Assembly (NCBI RefSeq): GCF_002998435.1
Contig: NZ_CP027231.1
Span: 1,839,001 to 1,903,000, forward strand
From: Bacteroides zoogleoformans
GTDB lineage: Bacteria; Bacteroidota; Bacteroidia; Bacteroidales; Bacteroidaceae
Reading direction: 5' to 3'
Length of the DNA: 64,000 nt
In this document: one piece after another, positions 15,919 to 25,941 of the stretch
Numbering within the stretch: position 1 is the stretch's first letter
Layout: the number at the start of each line of letters is the position of its first letter
Notes under the pieces: model-generated
The model's database searches: none
Told to the model about the DNA's origin: nothing
The model's input: only the letters and a program-made list of their open reading frames with translations
Position numbers and translations under genes: made by a program

Positions 15919-18900
15919 ATGAATAAAAAACTGTGTTTATTAATTTCTCTATTATTATTGAGCTTTCTCAATGTCTTTTCACAGACGGGAAAAGCCGAAA
16001 AAACGATTTCCATTCAATTCTCTAACCTATCTCTACAAACAGCCCTGAACAGATTTGAACAAGCGTCGGGCTATACGTTTTTCTATGACGCCGAACAAGT
16101 GAACTTGCAGCAAACCGTCAGTATGAACGTGAAGCAGGCCACCGTCAGCAAAGCTGTGACAGAATTGCTGAAGAACACAGGTCTCGGTTTCGAGATTTCC
16201 AACCTGCAAATCACTCTTTTCAATAAAAAAGAGCCCGCCCGGCAACAGAAGAAAGAGGTGCGGGTGACGGGTGTCGTCTCGGACGATACCGGCGAACCGG
16301 TCATCGGTGCCAACGTGTTGGTGCAAGGCACTACCATCGGTGCCATCACCGACCTTGACGGACGCTACATGCTGAATGTGCCCGCAGGCTCCACGCTGAT
16401 TATCTCCTACATAGGCTACACCAACAGCCAAGTCAAGGTGAATGCGGCCGGCAACTATGACATCCGCCTGAAAGAAGACACCGAGATGCTGCACGAGGTG
16501 GTGGTTGTAGGCTATGGCACGCAGAAGAAATCCAACCTGACAGGCTCTGTAGCATCTATCAACGCAGATGCTTTGGAAAGTCGTGCGGTGGCAAGCGTAT
16601 CTGCGGCATTGGCCGGCACAATGCCCGGTGTGACAACTATACAGAACTCCGGTGCTCCCGGTGCACAATCGGGTAGCATCACCATTCGCGGAAAGAACTC
16701 GATTAATGCCGCCAGTCCGCTGGTGATAGTAGACGGAGTGCCGGGAAGCATGAACAACATCGATCCCAGTGACATTGAATCGGTATCCGTTCTGAAAGAT
16801 GCTGCCTCATCAGCCATCTACGGTGTGCAGGCAGCCAATGGTGTAATCTTGATTACTACAAAAAAAGGTAAGGTAGGACAAAGAGCACGCGTAAATTACT
16901 CGGGCACGGTGTCTTGGGCAAGCCCCACGGCACGTCTTCAGTTCTTGGGAGCGGCCGATTATGCCACGTTATATAATGAGGCGGTGAAGAACGAAAACCC
17001 CAATGACCCTTACCCCTTCTCGGAAGAAGATATCCGGAAGTTCCGCGACGGCTCCGACCCCATCGGACACCCCGACACCGACTGGTACAACGAGGTGATG
17101 AAAAAAAGCGCACTTGAAACGCAGCACAGTATCTCCGTATCGGGCGGAACGGACAAAACATCGTACATGGCCTCGTTGGCCTATCTGTATCAAGACGGTT
17201 TGTCGCAAGATAAAAACTATGAACGATATAACGGACGTATCAATCTCGACTCACAGATTACCAACTGGTTGGCATGGGGGCTGAATACTTCGGCCTACCG
17301 TGGCATTGACAACGATGGATTCGTGACGTTTAACCAACTGATGCACCATGTAATCCGCATACCGCCCACTGATCCTATACGGGACAAAGATGGTAATTTC
17401 GTTCATCCCGGAAAAGACAATCCGGTGGCCGAACAAGGTAGAACCGGTATAGACCGCACATTGAACCAGCAACTGAATGCCACCGCATACCTGACGCTTA
17501 CACCCTTGAAGGGGCTTAGCATCAAGGGCGTCTACTCTCTCAGACACGACTACCGCGACCGTCGCCGCTTTAAGAAAGACTACAGCTATGGCGGCCAGAG
17601 TTCAGGCAAGCGCGAAGGTTATCACCATTACTACAATTGGAACTGGTATACCTCTCAACTGCTCGTAAACTACAACAAGAGCTTCGGTAAGCACTCGTTG
17701 GGCTTACTGGGCGGTGTGGAGCAAGTGGAATATACTTACAGATATACGGAAACCAGCCGTACGGGCGGCGGAAACGATGCCTTGCCCGAATCGTTAAACA
17801 CGCTGGACGCTTCCTCGCAAAAGAATAGCGATGGCGGTCACGAAATTGCCCGTCTGTCATACTTCGGCCGTCTGCAATACGACTACGAGAACAAATATCT
17901 GTTTGAAGCCAACATCCGTTCCGATGCCTCGTCACGCTTCCCCAAAGAAAACCGCTGGGGCGTGTTCCCTGCTTTCTCCGCCGGATGGCGTTTGTCGGAA
18001 GAAGCCTTCATCAAGGACAACGCGGAGTGGATAAACAACCTGAAGTTGCGTCTTGGTTGGGGTAAGACCGGTAACGAAGAGCTGAAGAACACCGACATCT
18101 ATCCCTCTGTGGGCACGTATGCCTACAACAAAACCATGTTCGACCATACGCTCTATGCCACTACCTACGAGTCGCGTTACGTCAATCCTAACCTGAAGTG
18201 GGCTACCGTGACCAACTACGAGTTGGGTCTGGAAGCCGGATTCCTGAACAACATGCTGGGTTTCGAGCTGTCGCTCTACAAGAAGCGCACCAACGACATG
18301 CTGCTCTACCTGCCCATATTGGGGGTGATAGGGATGAATGCCCCCGCACAGAATGCCGGCAGCGTTGAAAACAAGGGGTTCGACTTGAGCATCTTCCACA
18401 ATAACCAAGTGAACAAGGACTTCAGATACAGCGTAAACTTCAATGTGGCATACGTGAAGAATGAAATTACTGACATGAGTGGCACAGAAGGAGTTGATCC
18501 CGACAACGACAAATACTGGCGTCTGGAAGGCCATCCCATCGGTTCGTTCTACGGCTACGTGGCAAACGGATACTTCAACACGGAAGATGATTTGAAGAAC
18601 TATCCCAAACGCACGGGATCTGAAAAACTTGGCGACATCAAATACAAGGATTTGGATGGCAACAAGAAGATTGATTCGGCCGACCGTCAAGTAATCGGAC
18701 AGAACTTCCCCAGCTGGACGGCGGGACTTAACCTTGCCGCTACCTACAAGGATTTCGACTTCTCCATGCTGTGGCAGGGAGCGTTCGATGTAGACGCCTA
18801 CTATACGATGGAAGCCGCCTACTCGTTCTTCAACAGCGGAAAGGTGTTGAAAAGACATTTGGATCGTTGGACGCCCCAAAACCACAATGCTACGTACCCG

Positions 18901-19179
18901 CGTTTGACTCTCGGCTCGAAGATAAACTACTCCACGTCGTCATTCTGGCTGCAAGACGCATCGTACGTGCGCCTGAAGAACATCTCGTTGGGATATAACC
19001 TGCCCAAACGCTTCTTGGACAAGATTGGGTTCGAGCGCGTAAAGCTATATGTGGCCGGTGAGAACCTGCTTACGTTCTCCGGTTTGGAAGGCTTAGATCC
19101 CGAATCACCATCAGATACGCGCGGTAATTTCTACTCCAATGTGAAGAAAGTGACCGTCGGACTGAAAATGACATTCTAA
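15919..19179 (+). CDS. SusC/RagA family TonB-dependent outer-membrane transporter with STN domain
   Basis: Outer-membrane glycan importer of 1086 aa. Signal peptide about 1-22; STN signalling domain about 28-100; carboxypeptidase-regulatory-like domain about 115-190 (GEPVIGANVLVQG); plug about 200-320 (VVVGYGTQKKSNLTG, then LKDAASSAIYG); then the 22-strand barrel ending in Phe. The STN domain marks a transducer that signals to a FecR-type anti-sigma, and one is encoded immediately upstream. SusD follows after 24 bp and would form the lid of the same complex. The imported glycan is not readable from this protein; the nearby GH20 and GH2 suggest hexosamine and galactose. Confidence 0.96.
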   Translation: MNKKLCLLISLLLLSFLNVFSQTGKAEKTISIQFSNLSLQTALNRFEQASGYTFFYDAEQVNLQQTVSMNVKQATVSKAVTELLKNTGLGFEISNLQITLFNKKEPARQQKKEVRVTGVVSDDTGEPVIGANVLVQGTTIGAITDLDGRYMLNVPAGSTLIISYIGYTNSQVKVNAAGNYDIRLKEDTEMLHEVVVVGYGTQKKSNLTGSVASINADALESRAVASVSAALAGTMPGVTTIQNSGAPGAQSGSITIRGKNSINAASPLVIVDGVPGSMNNIDPSDIESVSVLKDAASSAIYGVQAANGVILITTKKGKVGQRARVNYSGTVSWASPTARLQFLGAADYATLYNEAVKNENPNDPYPFSEEDIRKFRDGSDPIGHPDTDWYNEVMKKSALETQHSISVSGGTDKTSYMASLAYLYQDGLSQDKNYERYNGRINLDSQITNWLAWGLNTSAYRGIDNDGFVTFNQLMHHVIRIPPTDPIRDKDGNFVHPGKDNPVAEQGRTGIDRTLNQQLNATAYLTLTPLKGLSIKGVYSLRHDYRDRRRFKKDYSYGGQSSGKREGYHHYYNWNWYTSQLLVNYNKSFGKHSLGLLGGVEQVEYTYRYTETSRTGGGNDALPESLNTLDASSQKNSDGGHEIARLSYFGRLQYDYENKYLFEANIRSDASSRFPKENRWGVFPAFSAGWRLSEEAFIKDNAEWINNLKLRLGWGKTGNEELKNTDIYPSVGTYAYNKTMFDHTLYATTYESRYVNPNLKWATVTNYELGLEAGFLNNMLGFELSLYKKRTNDMLLYLPILGVIGMNAPAQNAGSVENKGFDLSIFHNNQVNKDFRYSVNFNVAYVKNEITDMSGTEGVDPDNDKYWRLEGHPIGSFYGYVANGYFNTEDDLKNYPKRTGSEKLGDIKYKDLDGNKKIDSADRQVIGQNFPSWTAGLNLAATYKDFDFSMLWQGAFDVDAYYTMEAAYSFFNSGKVLKRHLDRWTPQNHNATYPRLTLGSKINYSTSSFWLQDASYVRLKNISLGYNLPKRFLDKIGFERVKLYVAGENLLTFSGLEGLDPESPSDTRGNFYSNVKKVTVGLKMTF

Positions 19180-19203
19180 ATCCTTAAAATCATTCTTGAA
19201 ATT

Positions 19204-20838
19204 ATGAAAATAAGAAACATATTATATGCAATAGCATTTACGATGCCGGTACTGACGTCCTGCGTCGACTTGGAACGTTATCCATTAGAGGAACTTTCAG
19301 ACAACAGTTATTGGAAAGCGCCTAAAGATGCTGAAATGGCGGTATCTGACCTCTATAGGTCATTGCCTTACTGGGACGTGGACGACGCCATCAACTCGGA
19401 TGATGCGGTGCATGGTATTAAATGGGCTGCAGGAAACGTCTCTATAGGTATCTATGACCCGTCGGACTTCAGTTGGTCGGATAACTATGCTGCCATACGT
19501 AAGGCCAATACAGTCTTTGCCAAGATAGACAATATAGTCAACTATGACACTGCCGAGAAGAACAAGGTGCTGGGACAAGCCCACTTCTTCAGAGCATTCC
19601 AATACTTCACCTTGATACAGCAGTTTGGAGATGTACCCTACACCGACTCGCCGCTTGCTTTAGCCGACCAAGCCGATGTGAAGCGTATGCCTCGTGATGA
19701 AGTGTATACCAAGATGATGGCTGACTTCGACAAGGCCATAGAATATCTGCCCAAAAGCTGGCCTGCGGCAGACTACGGCCGCATTACCAAAGGAGCGGCC
19801 ATGGCCATGAAAGCGAGAGCGGCTCTCTATTACAGCCAATGGAACGTAGCGGCAGAATATGCCAAGAAAGTTATGGATTTGGGCGAGTATGCGTTATACG
19901 ACAAAGAGAATACCGGAAAATATCAGGAACTGTTCTGGGAGAAAGCCGACGGCTGCGAAGAATTCATTTTGGTAAGACAGTTCAAGGAGTCGGAAAACAG
20001 TTGGTTTCTGATTGGCTGGGAAGCTTTCCCCACCAAAGGATGGGGAGGTATTGACCCAACGCAGAGTCTTGTAGATGCTTTTGAAGATATAGAAGGGGCA
20101 CCGATAGCAAAGTCAAAAATCTATAACGAGAAGAAGCCTTTCGAAAACAGAGACCCGCGTTTGGAGGTAAATGTGTTGCACGATGGTGAATCAATGTATG
20201 GCGTAAATATAAAGGTAGCTCCCTTGAAATCTTCGGGAGTGACGGGTATTGGCCAGCACGGTGACGCTACTGCCACGGGCTACTATCAACAGAAATGGCT
20301 TGATCCTTCTATCGAACCCTCTTCACAGGGATGGGATATGGGCAAAGACGCTGTCTTGATCCGTTATGCAGAGATGTTGCTTACGTATGCCGAGGCACAG
20401 AATGAGTTGTCTCCACTTGACCCCACTGCATTTGATGCTGTGAACCAAGTAAGAAAGCGTGTGGGCATGCCGGATTTACAGAATAAGGATGCAAGTAAAC
20501 CAACGTATTGCGGCACACAAGATGCCCTACGTCAGCGCATCCGCAACGAGTGGCGTGTAGAGTTTGCCCTCGAAGGAGGCAAACGCCAATGGGACATCCG
20601 TCGTTGGGGAATTGCCAAAGAGGTGTTGAACGCTCCGTTCTTGGGACTGAAATATAAGTTGGTAGATTCTTCGAGTGCCGTGGATGGAGACGGGGGAAAG
20701 ATTTGCATCCTTTATGAAGGAGAAAATATCAAACTTACGGGTAGCAAATACGAGGATCACAATTATCTGTATCCCATTCCGCAATCCGAACGTGACTTGA
20801 ACTCCAATCTGACTCAAAACCTCGGTTATCCGAACTAA
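19204..20838 (+). CDS. SusD/RagB family glycan-binding lipoprotein
   Basis: Surface lipoprotein of 544 aa forming the lid on SusC. Lipobox LTSC with the acylated Cys20. The TPR-rich SusD fold is supported by the N-terminal LERYPLEELSDNSYW segment, the RAFQYF helix and the C-terminal RNEWRVEFALEGGKRQWDIRRW region typical of RagB/SusD. It is 24 bp downstream of susC. A stem-loop without a T-run follows (20861-20889), perhaps separating expression of susCD from the downstream genes. Confidence 0.95.
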   Translation: MKIRNILYAIAFTMPVLTSCVDLERYPLEELSDNSYWKAPKDAEMAVSDLYRSLPYWDVDDAINSDDAVHGIKWAAGNVSIGIYDPSDFSWSDNYAAIRKANTVFAKIDNIVNYDTAEKNKVLGQAHFFRAFQYFTLIQQFGDVPYTDSPLALADQADVKRMPRDEVYTKMMADFDKAIEYLPKSWPAADYGRITKGAAMAMKARAALYYSQWNVAAEYAKKVMDLGEYALYDKENTGKYQELFWEKADGCEEFILVRQFKESENSWFLIGWEAFPTKGWGGIDPTQSLVDAFEDIEGAPIAKSKIYNEKKPFENRDPRLEVNVLHDGESMYGVNIKVAPLKSSGVTGIGQHGDATATGYYQQKWLDPSIEPSSQGWDMGKDAVLIRYAEMLLTYAEAQNELSPLDPTAFDAVNQVRKRVGMPDLQNKDASKPTYCGTQDALRQRIRNEWRVEFALEGGKRQWDIRRWGIAKEVLNAPFLGLKYKLVDSSSAVDGDGGKICILYEGENIKLTGSKYEDHNYLYPIPQSERDLNSNLTQNLGYPN

Positions 20839-20860
20839 GAAAACCGTGAATGTAACAACT

Positions 20861-20889
20861 GGGGTGTCCGGAAACACTCGGGACACCCC
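20861..20889 (+). promoter_or_regulatory. Stem-loop after susD
   Basis: Perfect 9-bp arms (ggggtgtcc / ggacacccc) with an 11-base loop, 22 bp past the susD stop. No T-run follows, so it is more likely an mRNA-stabilising or processing element than a full terminator. Confidence 0.5.
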
Positions 20890-20907
20890 TATAATTCAAT
20901 ATTCCTG

Positions 20908-22386
20908 ATGATGAGGTTTTTAAAGTATATCGTATTTGCCACACTTTTCATAGCCTATTTTTTGTGTTATCAAGGAGCATTGTCGCATGTGATTATCTAT
21001 CATGAGCAACATCATCTTTTTCTTTTCTCTTCGGCATATTTCCACCGTACCGTTCTGTCGGAGGGTTTCTTGTCGTATGCCACTAATTTCTTCATACAGT
21101 TTTTCTTTCATCCCACATGGGGAAGCGCCCTTTTGGCCTTTCTTTTGGCAGGAGTTTACTATCTCACCGACCGTTTGTACCGAATTGTCTTCAAATCTGA
21201 AGACCTGATGAACTTGGCGGTGATTCCTTCGCTTGCCCTCTTCCTTCATACCATGTCTGTAGACCACACTTTGAACATCGTAACAGGAAGTTTCTTCGCC
21301 TTATTGCTGGCCAACATGCTGCTATCCGTTGCCGGGCGGTTCGTAAACATTAATCCGGCGATTGTTCGTTTTCTGCCCAAGCGCAAGGCCATAAGCATCG
21401 GCATTGTGTGCCTCTTTTTGGCGCTTTATACGGCAGGCGGTTACTATTATTTCATAAAACAGTATAACGTTAGCGAACGTATCATGCTCCGTACCGACCA
21501 GTTTGCAAAGGCAAAACAATGGGACAAGGTGATGGAGTATACCGAAAACTATCTGCGCAGAGGCAGAAGCAACCAATTAATCTCTTATTACCACAACATG
21601 GCCTTATATCACGCCGGGCAAATGCCTTACCGATTGTTCGATTATCCGCAGGCCTTGGGAGTAAAAGGCCTGTACTTCCCGTGGAATGCCAACAGCAGGG
21701 AGAGTGAATACGGACACGTGCTTTACGAAGAACTGGGCCACCTGAACGAAGCTCACCGATGGGAGTTCGAGGCAATGGTGGTATGGGGCGAGACTGCTCC
21801 GCATCTGCTCAACTTGGCACGCTACAACCTTGCGGTTCAGCGTCCCCAGGTGGCGCAACGTTTCATCAATGTGCTTAAGCAATCCTTGTTTTACAGTGAT
21901 GCCGCCTGCTCATTGGAGCAGCAGTCAAAGGAGGCATCCGATGAATTACCCTACAACGCATTGATCGGAGTGAACGATGTTCCGGCACGCTTCTCGAATG
22001 TCGTCAACATAGGTCCGGAACTGAACTATCTGTGTGAGAAAGATACGGCCAACCGGATGGCTTTCGAGTATCTGATGAGTCACTTGCTGTTGAGCAACCA
22101 TGTAGAAAAATTTGCCAAGTCGCTGAAATACATATGCAACTTCTCTTACCCTGAACTGCCCCGGATTTATGAAGAAGCTCTGTATGTATATGAATTGGGA
22201 GTTCCCGAAGAGGAGTTCGCTAAAGTAGGCTTTCGCGTAAGCGAAGAAACAAAGCGTCGATTTGAACGCTACTATCACTTGGCCGAAAAGAATCAGATGA
22301 ATGAACTGCAACGGGAATTCGGTAATACGTATTGGTTTTACCTGAATTACATCAGTCCCTACGGCAATAAGGTTCTCACAAATTGA
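20908..22386 (+). CDS. DUF6057 family membrane protein
   Basis: Protein of 492 aa. Several membrane helices lie in the N-terminal 190 residues (for example 7-25, 60-80, 100-145 and 168-188). A soluble helical C-terminal part of about 300 residues with TPR-like helices (AKAKQWDKVMEYTENYL, HNMALYHAGQM) follows. It resembles DUF6057, a family of unknown function found in Bacteroides glycan loci. It sits between susD and the PD40 lipoprotein on the same strand, 25 bp from the latter, so they are probably expressed together. An assembly or scaffold role is only inference. Confidence 0.7.
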   Translation: MMRFLKYIVFATLFIAYFLCYQGALSHVIIYHEQHHLFLFSSAYFHRTVLSEGFLSYATNFFIQFFFHPTWGSALLAFLLAGVYYLTDRLYRIVFKSEDLMNLAVIPSLALFLHTMSVDHTLNIVTGSFFALLLANMLLSVAGRFVNINPAIVRFLPKRKAISIGIVCLFLALYTAGGYYYFIKQYNVSERIMLRTDQFAKAKQWDKVMEYTENYLRRGRSNQLISYYHNMALYHAGQMPYRLFDYPQALGVKGLYFPWNANSRESEYGHVLYEELGHLNEAHRWEFEAMVVWGETAPHLLNLARYNLAVQRPQVAQRFINVLKQSLFYSDAACSLEQQSKEASDELPYNALIGVNDVPARFSNVVNIGPELNYLCEKDTANRMAFEYLMSHLLLSNHVEKFAKSLKYICNFSYPELPRIYEEALYVYELGVPEEEFAKVGFRVSEETKRRFERYYHLAEKNQMNELQREFGNTYWFYLNYISPYGNKVLTN

Positions 22387-22410
22387 TAATGCAGTAATAC
22401 AGGTTTATCC

Positions 22411-23871
22411 ATGAAAAACTTTTTCCTACATATCTATATCATAGGTTCTCTCTTCCTGCTCGGAGGATGCGCACGCCATCATAAGCCCGACGCTTATCGC
22501 GAGGCTGTTCCTCAGATATATCCCGACTATACGAATGTTGTGTTTCCATGCAATATCGCTCCTCCGAACTTTGTCATAAAAGAAGACGGAACGGCTTATC
22601 AGGCGGAAATAGGATACGGTGCGGCCGTTAAGATGATTATAAGCAATGATGAGCCTACCATCAGGATTCCGGCAAAGCAATGGAAACAATTATTACAAGA
22701 AGCCAAAGGGGAGGATATATTTTTCCGTATCAGTGTGCTGCAAGGTGAGAAATGGACGGGCTATGCAGACATCGTCAACCGGATTTCAACTCACCCTATC
22801 GACCCCTGTCTGGTTTACCGGCTTCTCTACCCCGGCTATGAATTATGGAATGAAATGGGAATTTATCAACGCGACCTGACTTCTCATGAGCAAACTCCCG
22901 TTGTGGAGAATCGCGATTTCGGGAGACAATGCGTCAACTGCCACTCTTTCTCTCGGCATTCGCCCGACAACATGATGATGCATATTCGGGGTAAAGACGG
23001 AGGAACACTGATTTACAAGAACGGTAAGGTTGAAAAAACAAACCTGAAACCGGAGGGATTCAAGAACGGAGCGACTTATCCCTCGTGGAATCCCGACGGT
23101 CGCTATTTGGCTTTTTCCATGAATGAGGTACAACAGTTTTTCCACTCCGCCGGAAAGAAAATGGTAGAAGTCTCCGACTTGGAATCCGATATTGTCATCT
23201 ATGACACCGAAACGAATCGGATATTCACCGATTCGCTGGTATACACGAAAGCGTATATGGAAACATTCCCGACTTGGAGTCCTGATGGGGAGAACCTTTA
23301 CTTTTGCAGAGCGAAGGCTTATCGGAAAAATACTTCTTTAGACAGCATCCGCTACGACTTGTATCGCATCCGATTTGACAAGAAACAAGAAAGGCTGTAT
23401 GATTTGGAATGTGTGTATGAAGCCTCTTCGATAGGCAAGTCGGTATCTCATCCGCGTATCTCTCCGAACGGCAAATACCTGATGTTTACTCAATCCGATT
23501 ACGGCAATTTCTCCATCTGGCATGCGGAAAGCGACTTGTTTTTGTTGGAGCTGGAAACCAAGCAAGTCCGGGCATTGGACGAAGTGAACAGCAACGACGT
23601 GGACAGTTATCATACTTGGTCTTCGTCAGGATATTGGTTTGTCTTCAGCAGCAAGCGGTTGGACACACTATGGGCACGCCTTTTCTTCGCGGCTTTCGAC
23701 CCTGAAACAGGACGGGCAGGCAAACCTTTTCTCCTGCCGCAAGAAGATCCTGAATTTTACAACACATGTACCTATACATTCAATGTTCCCGAACTGATTA
23801 CTGCTCCCATAAACACTCAGCGGCAATTGTTGGACGGTACGCAAAAGAGAGCGAAAACAGTCAATAACTAA
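22411..23871 (+). CDS. PD40 beta-propeller lipoprotein with a CxxCH motif
   Basis: Lipoprotein of 486 aa with lipobox LGGC (Cys20). An N-terminal domain of about 150 residues precedes CVNCH (Cys174, Cys177, His178), the form of a c-type haem attachment site. TolB-like PD40 propeller repeats follow (YPSWNPDGRYLAFS, FPTWSPDGENLYF, HPRISPNGKYLMFT, YHTWSSSGYWFVFSS). Located in the utilisation locus between DUF6057 and GH20. The propeller suggests glycan or protein binding at the outer membrane. Whether haem is attached is not shown; the motif may bind metal or be structural. Confidence 0.8.
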   Translation: MKNFFLHIYIIGSLFLLGGCARHHKPDAYREAVPQIYPDYTNVVFPCNIAPPNFVIKEDGTAYQAEIGYGAAVKMIISNDEPTIRIPAKQWKQLLQEAKGEDIFFRISVLQGEKWTGYADIVNRISTHPIDPCLVYRLLYPGYELWNEMGIYQRDLTSHEQTPVVENRDFGRQCVNCHSFSRHSPDNMMMHIRGKDGGTLIYKNGKVEKTNLKPEGFKNGATYPSWNPDGRYLAFSMNEVQQFFHSAGKKMVEVSDLESDIVIYDTETNRIFTDSLVYTKAYMETFPTWSPDGENLYFCRAKAYRKNTSLDSIRYDLYRIRFDKKQERLYDLECVYEASSIGKSVSHPRISPNGKYLMFTQSDYGNFSIWHAESDLFLLELETKQVRALDEVNSNDVDSYHTWSSSGYWFVFSSKRLDTLWARLFFAAFDPETGRAGKPFLLPQEDPEFYNTCTYTFNVPELITAPINTQRQLLDGTQKRAKTVNN

Positions 23872-23889
23872 CATAACAATTTATTAACC

Positions 23890-25872
23890 ATGCTTACCTT
23901 AAAAAATACCCGATTATTGCTGGCTGTAGCAATCTTGTGCATTTCCTTTTCCGCTTTACGGGCGGAAAACAATCCCAAGCCTTTCACCATTCCCGAACTG
24001 AAAGAGTGGAAGGGAGGCAAAGGACATTTTGAGTTGAACGGAGAAACCTCGATAATCTTCGATAGAAAACAGCCTGAAGCCGAGAAAGTGGCGAAGCTGT
24101 TTGCCGAGGACTGCCGGCTGATGTTCGGATTCGCCCCGAAGGTGAATGCCGATGGTGGGAAAAAAAGTGGTATACGCTTCAGCCTGTCATCGAAATCCGA
24201 CTTGGGCGAAGAGGGTTATCGCATACGGATAGGCCAAGGCATAGAAGTGTCGGCTTCGCATGCGAAAGGGCTGTATTGGGCTACTCGCACCCTACTTCAA
24301 ATAGCCGAACAGGACGAACAGCGCCGGCTGCCTAAAGGTACAATAACGGATTCGCCCGATTATTCGGTTCGAGGATTCATGATGGACTGCGGGCGTAAGT
24401 TCATACCACTCTCTTACCTCCAAGACTTGGTCAAAGTGATGGCCTATTACAAGATGAACGTGCTGCAAGTGCACCTTAACGACAACGGCTTCAAAGAGTA
24501 CTTCGACAACGATTGGAACAAGACTTACGCCGCTTTCCGTTTGGAGAGCGACACATATCCCGGTCTGACCTCAAGAGACGGGCACTACAGCAAAGAAGAG
24601 TTTATCGCTTTTCAGGAAGAGGCACAGAAACTGGGGGTCGAAATCATACCCGAAATAGATGTGCCGGCACATGCGTTGGCGTTTACTCATTACAAGCCGT
24701 ACATTGGAAGCAAGGAGTATGGAATGGATCATCTGGATCTGTTCAATCCGGAAACTTATACGTTTGTCGATGCGCTGTTCAAAGAATATTTGGAAGGAGA
24801 AAAGTCCGTGTTCAGAGGGCCGCGTATACACATCGGCACGGACGAGTATTCCAACAAAGACAAAGCTGTGGTGGAACGGTTCAGGGCTTTTACCGACCAC
24901 TACATCAGATATGTGGAGAGCTTCGGCAAGCAGGCCGTTATTTGGGGATCGCTGACGCATGCCAAAGGCAGCACCCCGGTGAAAGTAGACAATGTTATTA
25001 TGGATGCTTGGTCTAATGATTATGCCAATCCGCTTGAGATGCTCGACTTGGGCTACAAATTAGTCAGTATTCCCGATGGACTGACGTATATCGTACCTGC
25101 TGCCGGATACTATTACGACTACTTGAATACGAAGCGCTTGTATGAGAGCTGGACACCGGCGCAAATCAATTCCGTAAAGATAGAGGAGCGTCATCCGAAT
25201 TTGCTTGGGGGCATGTTTGCCGTATGGAACGACCATGTGGGGAACGGTATTTCGGTGCAAGATATTCACCATCGCACGTATCCGGCTTTGCAAACATTGG
25301 CTGTCAAGATGTGGACGGGCGAAAACATTTCTTGGTCTTACGATGATTTTGAAGAAAAGAGGCTGGCGTTGAGAGAAGCTCCGGGAGTAAACCGGCTGGG
25401 GCGTATCGGTTCGACGAAAGGATTGGTGTACGAACTCTCCGAACTGAAACCGGGCTTTACCACCCCTTATCGCGAAATAGGATACGGTTATCGTGTTTCC
25501 TTCGATGTGGAAGGACGCGAAGAGTCGAAAGGAGCCGTGCTGTTCCGCTCGCCCGATGCCGAATTCTACCTTGCCGACCCAATAAGTGGAATGATGGGCT
25601 TTGCGCGCGATGGTTATCTCAATACTTTCAACTACCGGGTGATGCCGGGCGAGAAGGTTTCCATCTCCATCGAGGGAGATAATAAATCGACTCGCCTGTA
25701 TGTAAACGGCAAGTTGCGGGAAGAACTCAACATCCTGCGCCGCGATTTCGTACAAGACGACAGTCAGAAAACAAAGAAGATGTACTACGTACGTACGCTG
25801 GTGTTCCCGCTCAAAGAGGCCGGAACGTTCAACAGCATCGTCCGTAACCTGAAAGTATATAATGTAATCTGA
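23890..25872 (+). CDS. Glycoside hydrolase family 20 (beta-N-acetylhexosaminidase)
   Basis: Exported enzyme of 660 aa that removes terminal beta-GlcNAc or beta-GalNAc by substrate-assisted catalysis. Signal peptide about 1-25. GH20b N-terminal domain about 30-155, then the GH20 barrel from about 160, with the catalytic pair Asp318-Glu319 in HIGTDEY. The C-terminal 140 residues look like a beta-sandwich (YVNGKLREE) rather than catalytic. It starts 18 bp after the PD40 gene, in the same transcription unit. Together with GH2 it suggests trimming of host glycans such as mucin-type or milk oligosaccharides. Confidence 0.92.
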   Translation: MLTLKNTRLLLAVAILCISFSALRAENNPKPFTIPELKEWKGGKGHFELNGETSIIFDRKQPEAEKVAKLFAEDCRLMFGFAPKVNADGGKKSGIRFSLSSKSDLGEEGYRIRIGQGIEVSASHAKGLYWATRTLLQIAEQDEQRRLPKGTITDSPDYSVRGFMMDCGRKFIPLSYLQDLVKVMAYYKMNVLQVHLNDNGFKEYFDNDWNKTYAAFRLESDTYPGLTSRDGHYSKEEFIAFQEEAQKLGVEIIPEIDVPAHALAFTHYKPYIGSKEYGMDHLDLFNPETYTFVDALFKEYLEGEKSVFRGPRIHIGTDEYSNKDKAVVERFRAFTDHYIRYVESFGKQAVIWGSLTHAKGSTPVKVDNVIMDAWSNDYANPLEMLDLGYKLVSIPDGLTYIVPAAGYYYDYLNTKRLYESWTPAQINSVKIEERHPNLLGGMFAVWNDHVGNGISVQDIHHRTYPALQTLAVKMWTGENISWSYDDFEEKRLALREAPGVNRLGRIGSTKGLVYELSELKPGFTTPYREIGYGYRVSFDVEGREESKGAVLFRSPDAEFYLADPISGMMGFARDGYLNTFNYRVMPGEKVSISIEGDNKSTRLYVNGKLREELNILRRDFVQDDSQKTKKMYYVRTLVFPLKEAGTFNSIVRNLKVYNVI

Positions 25873-25941
25873 GCCCGATATAAAGATGGAATAGAGATGA
25901 AAAGAAGGACACTCGCCGGTAGTTTTTGATGCGGCTGAAAT

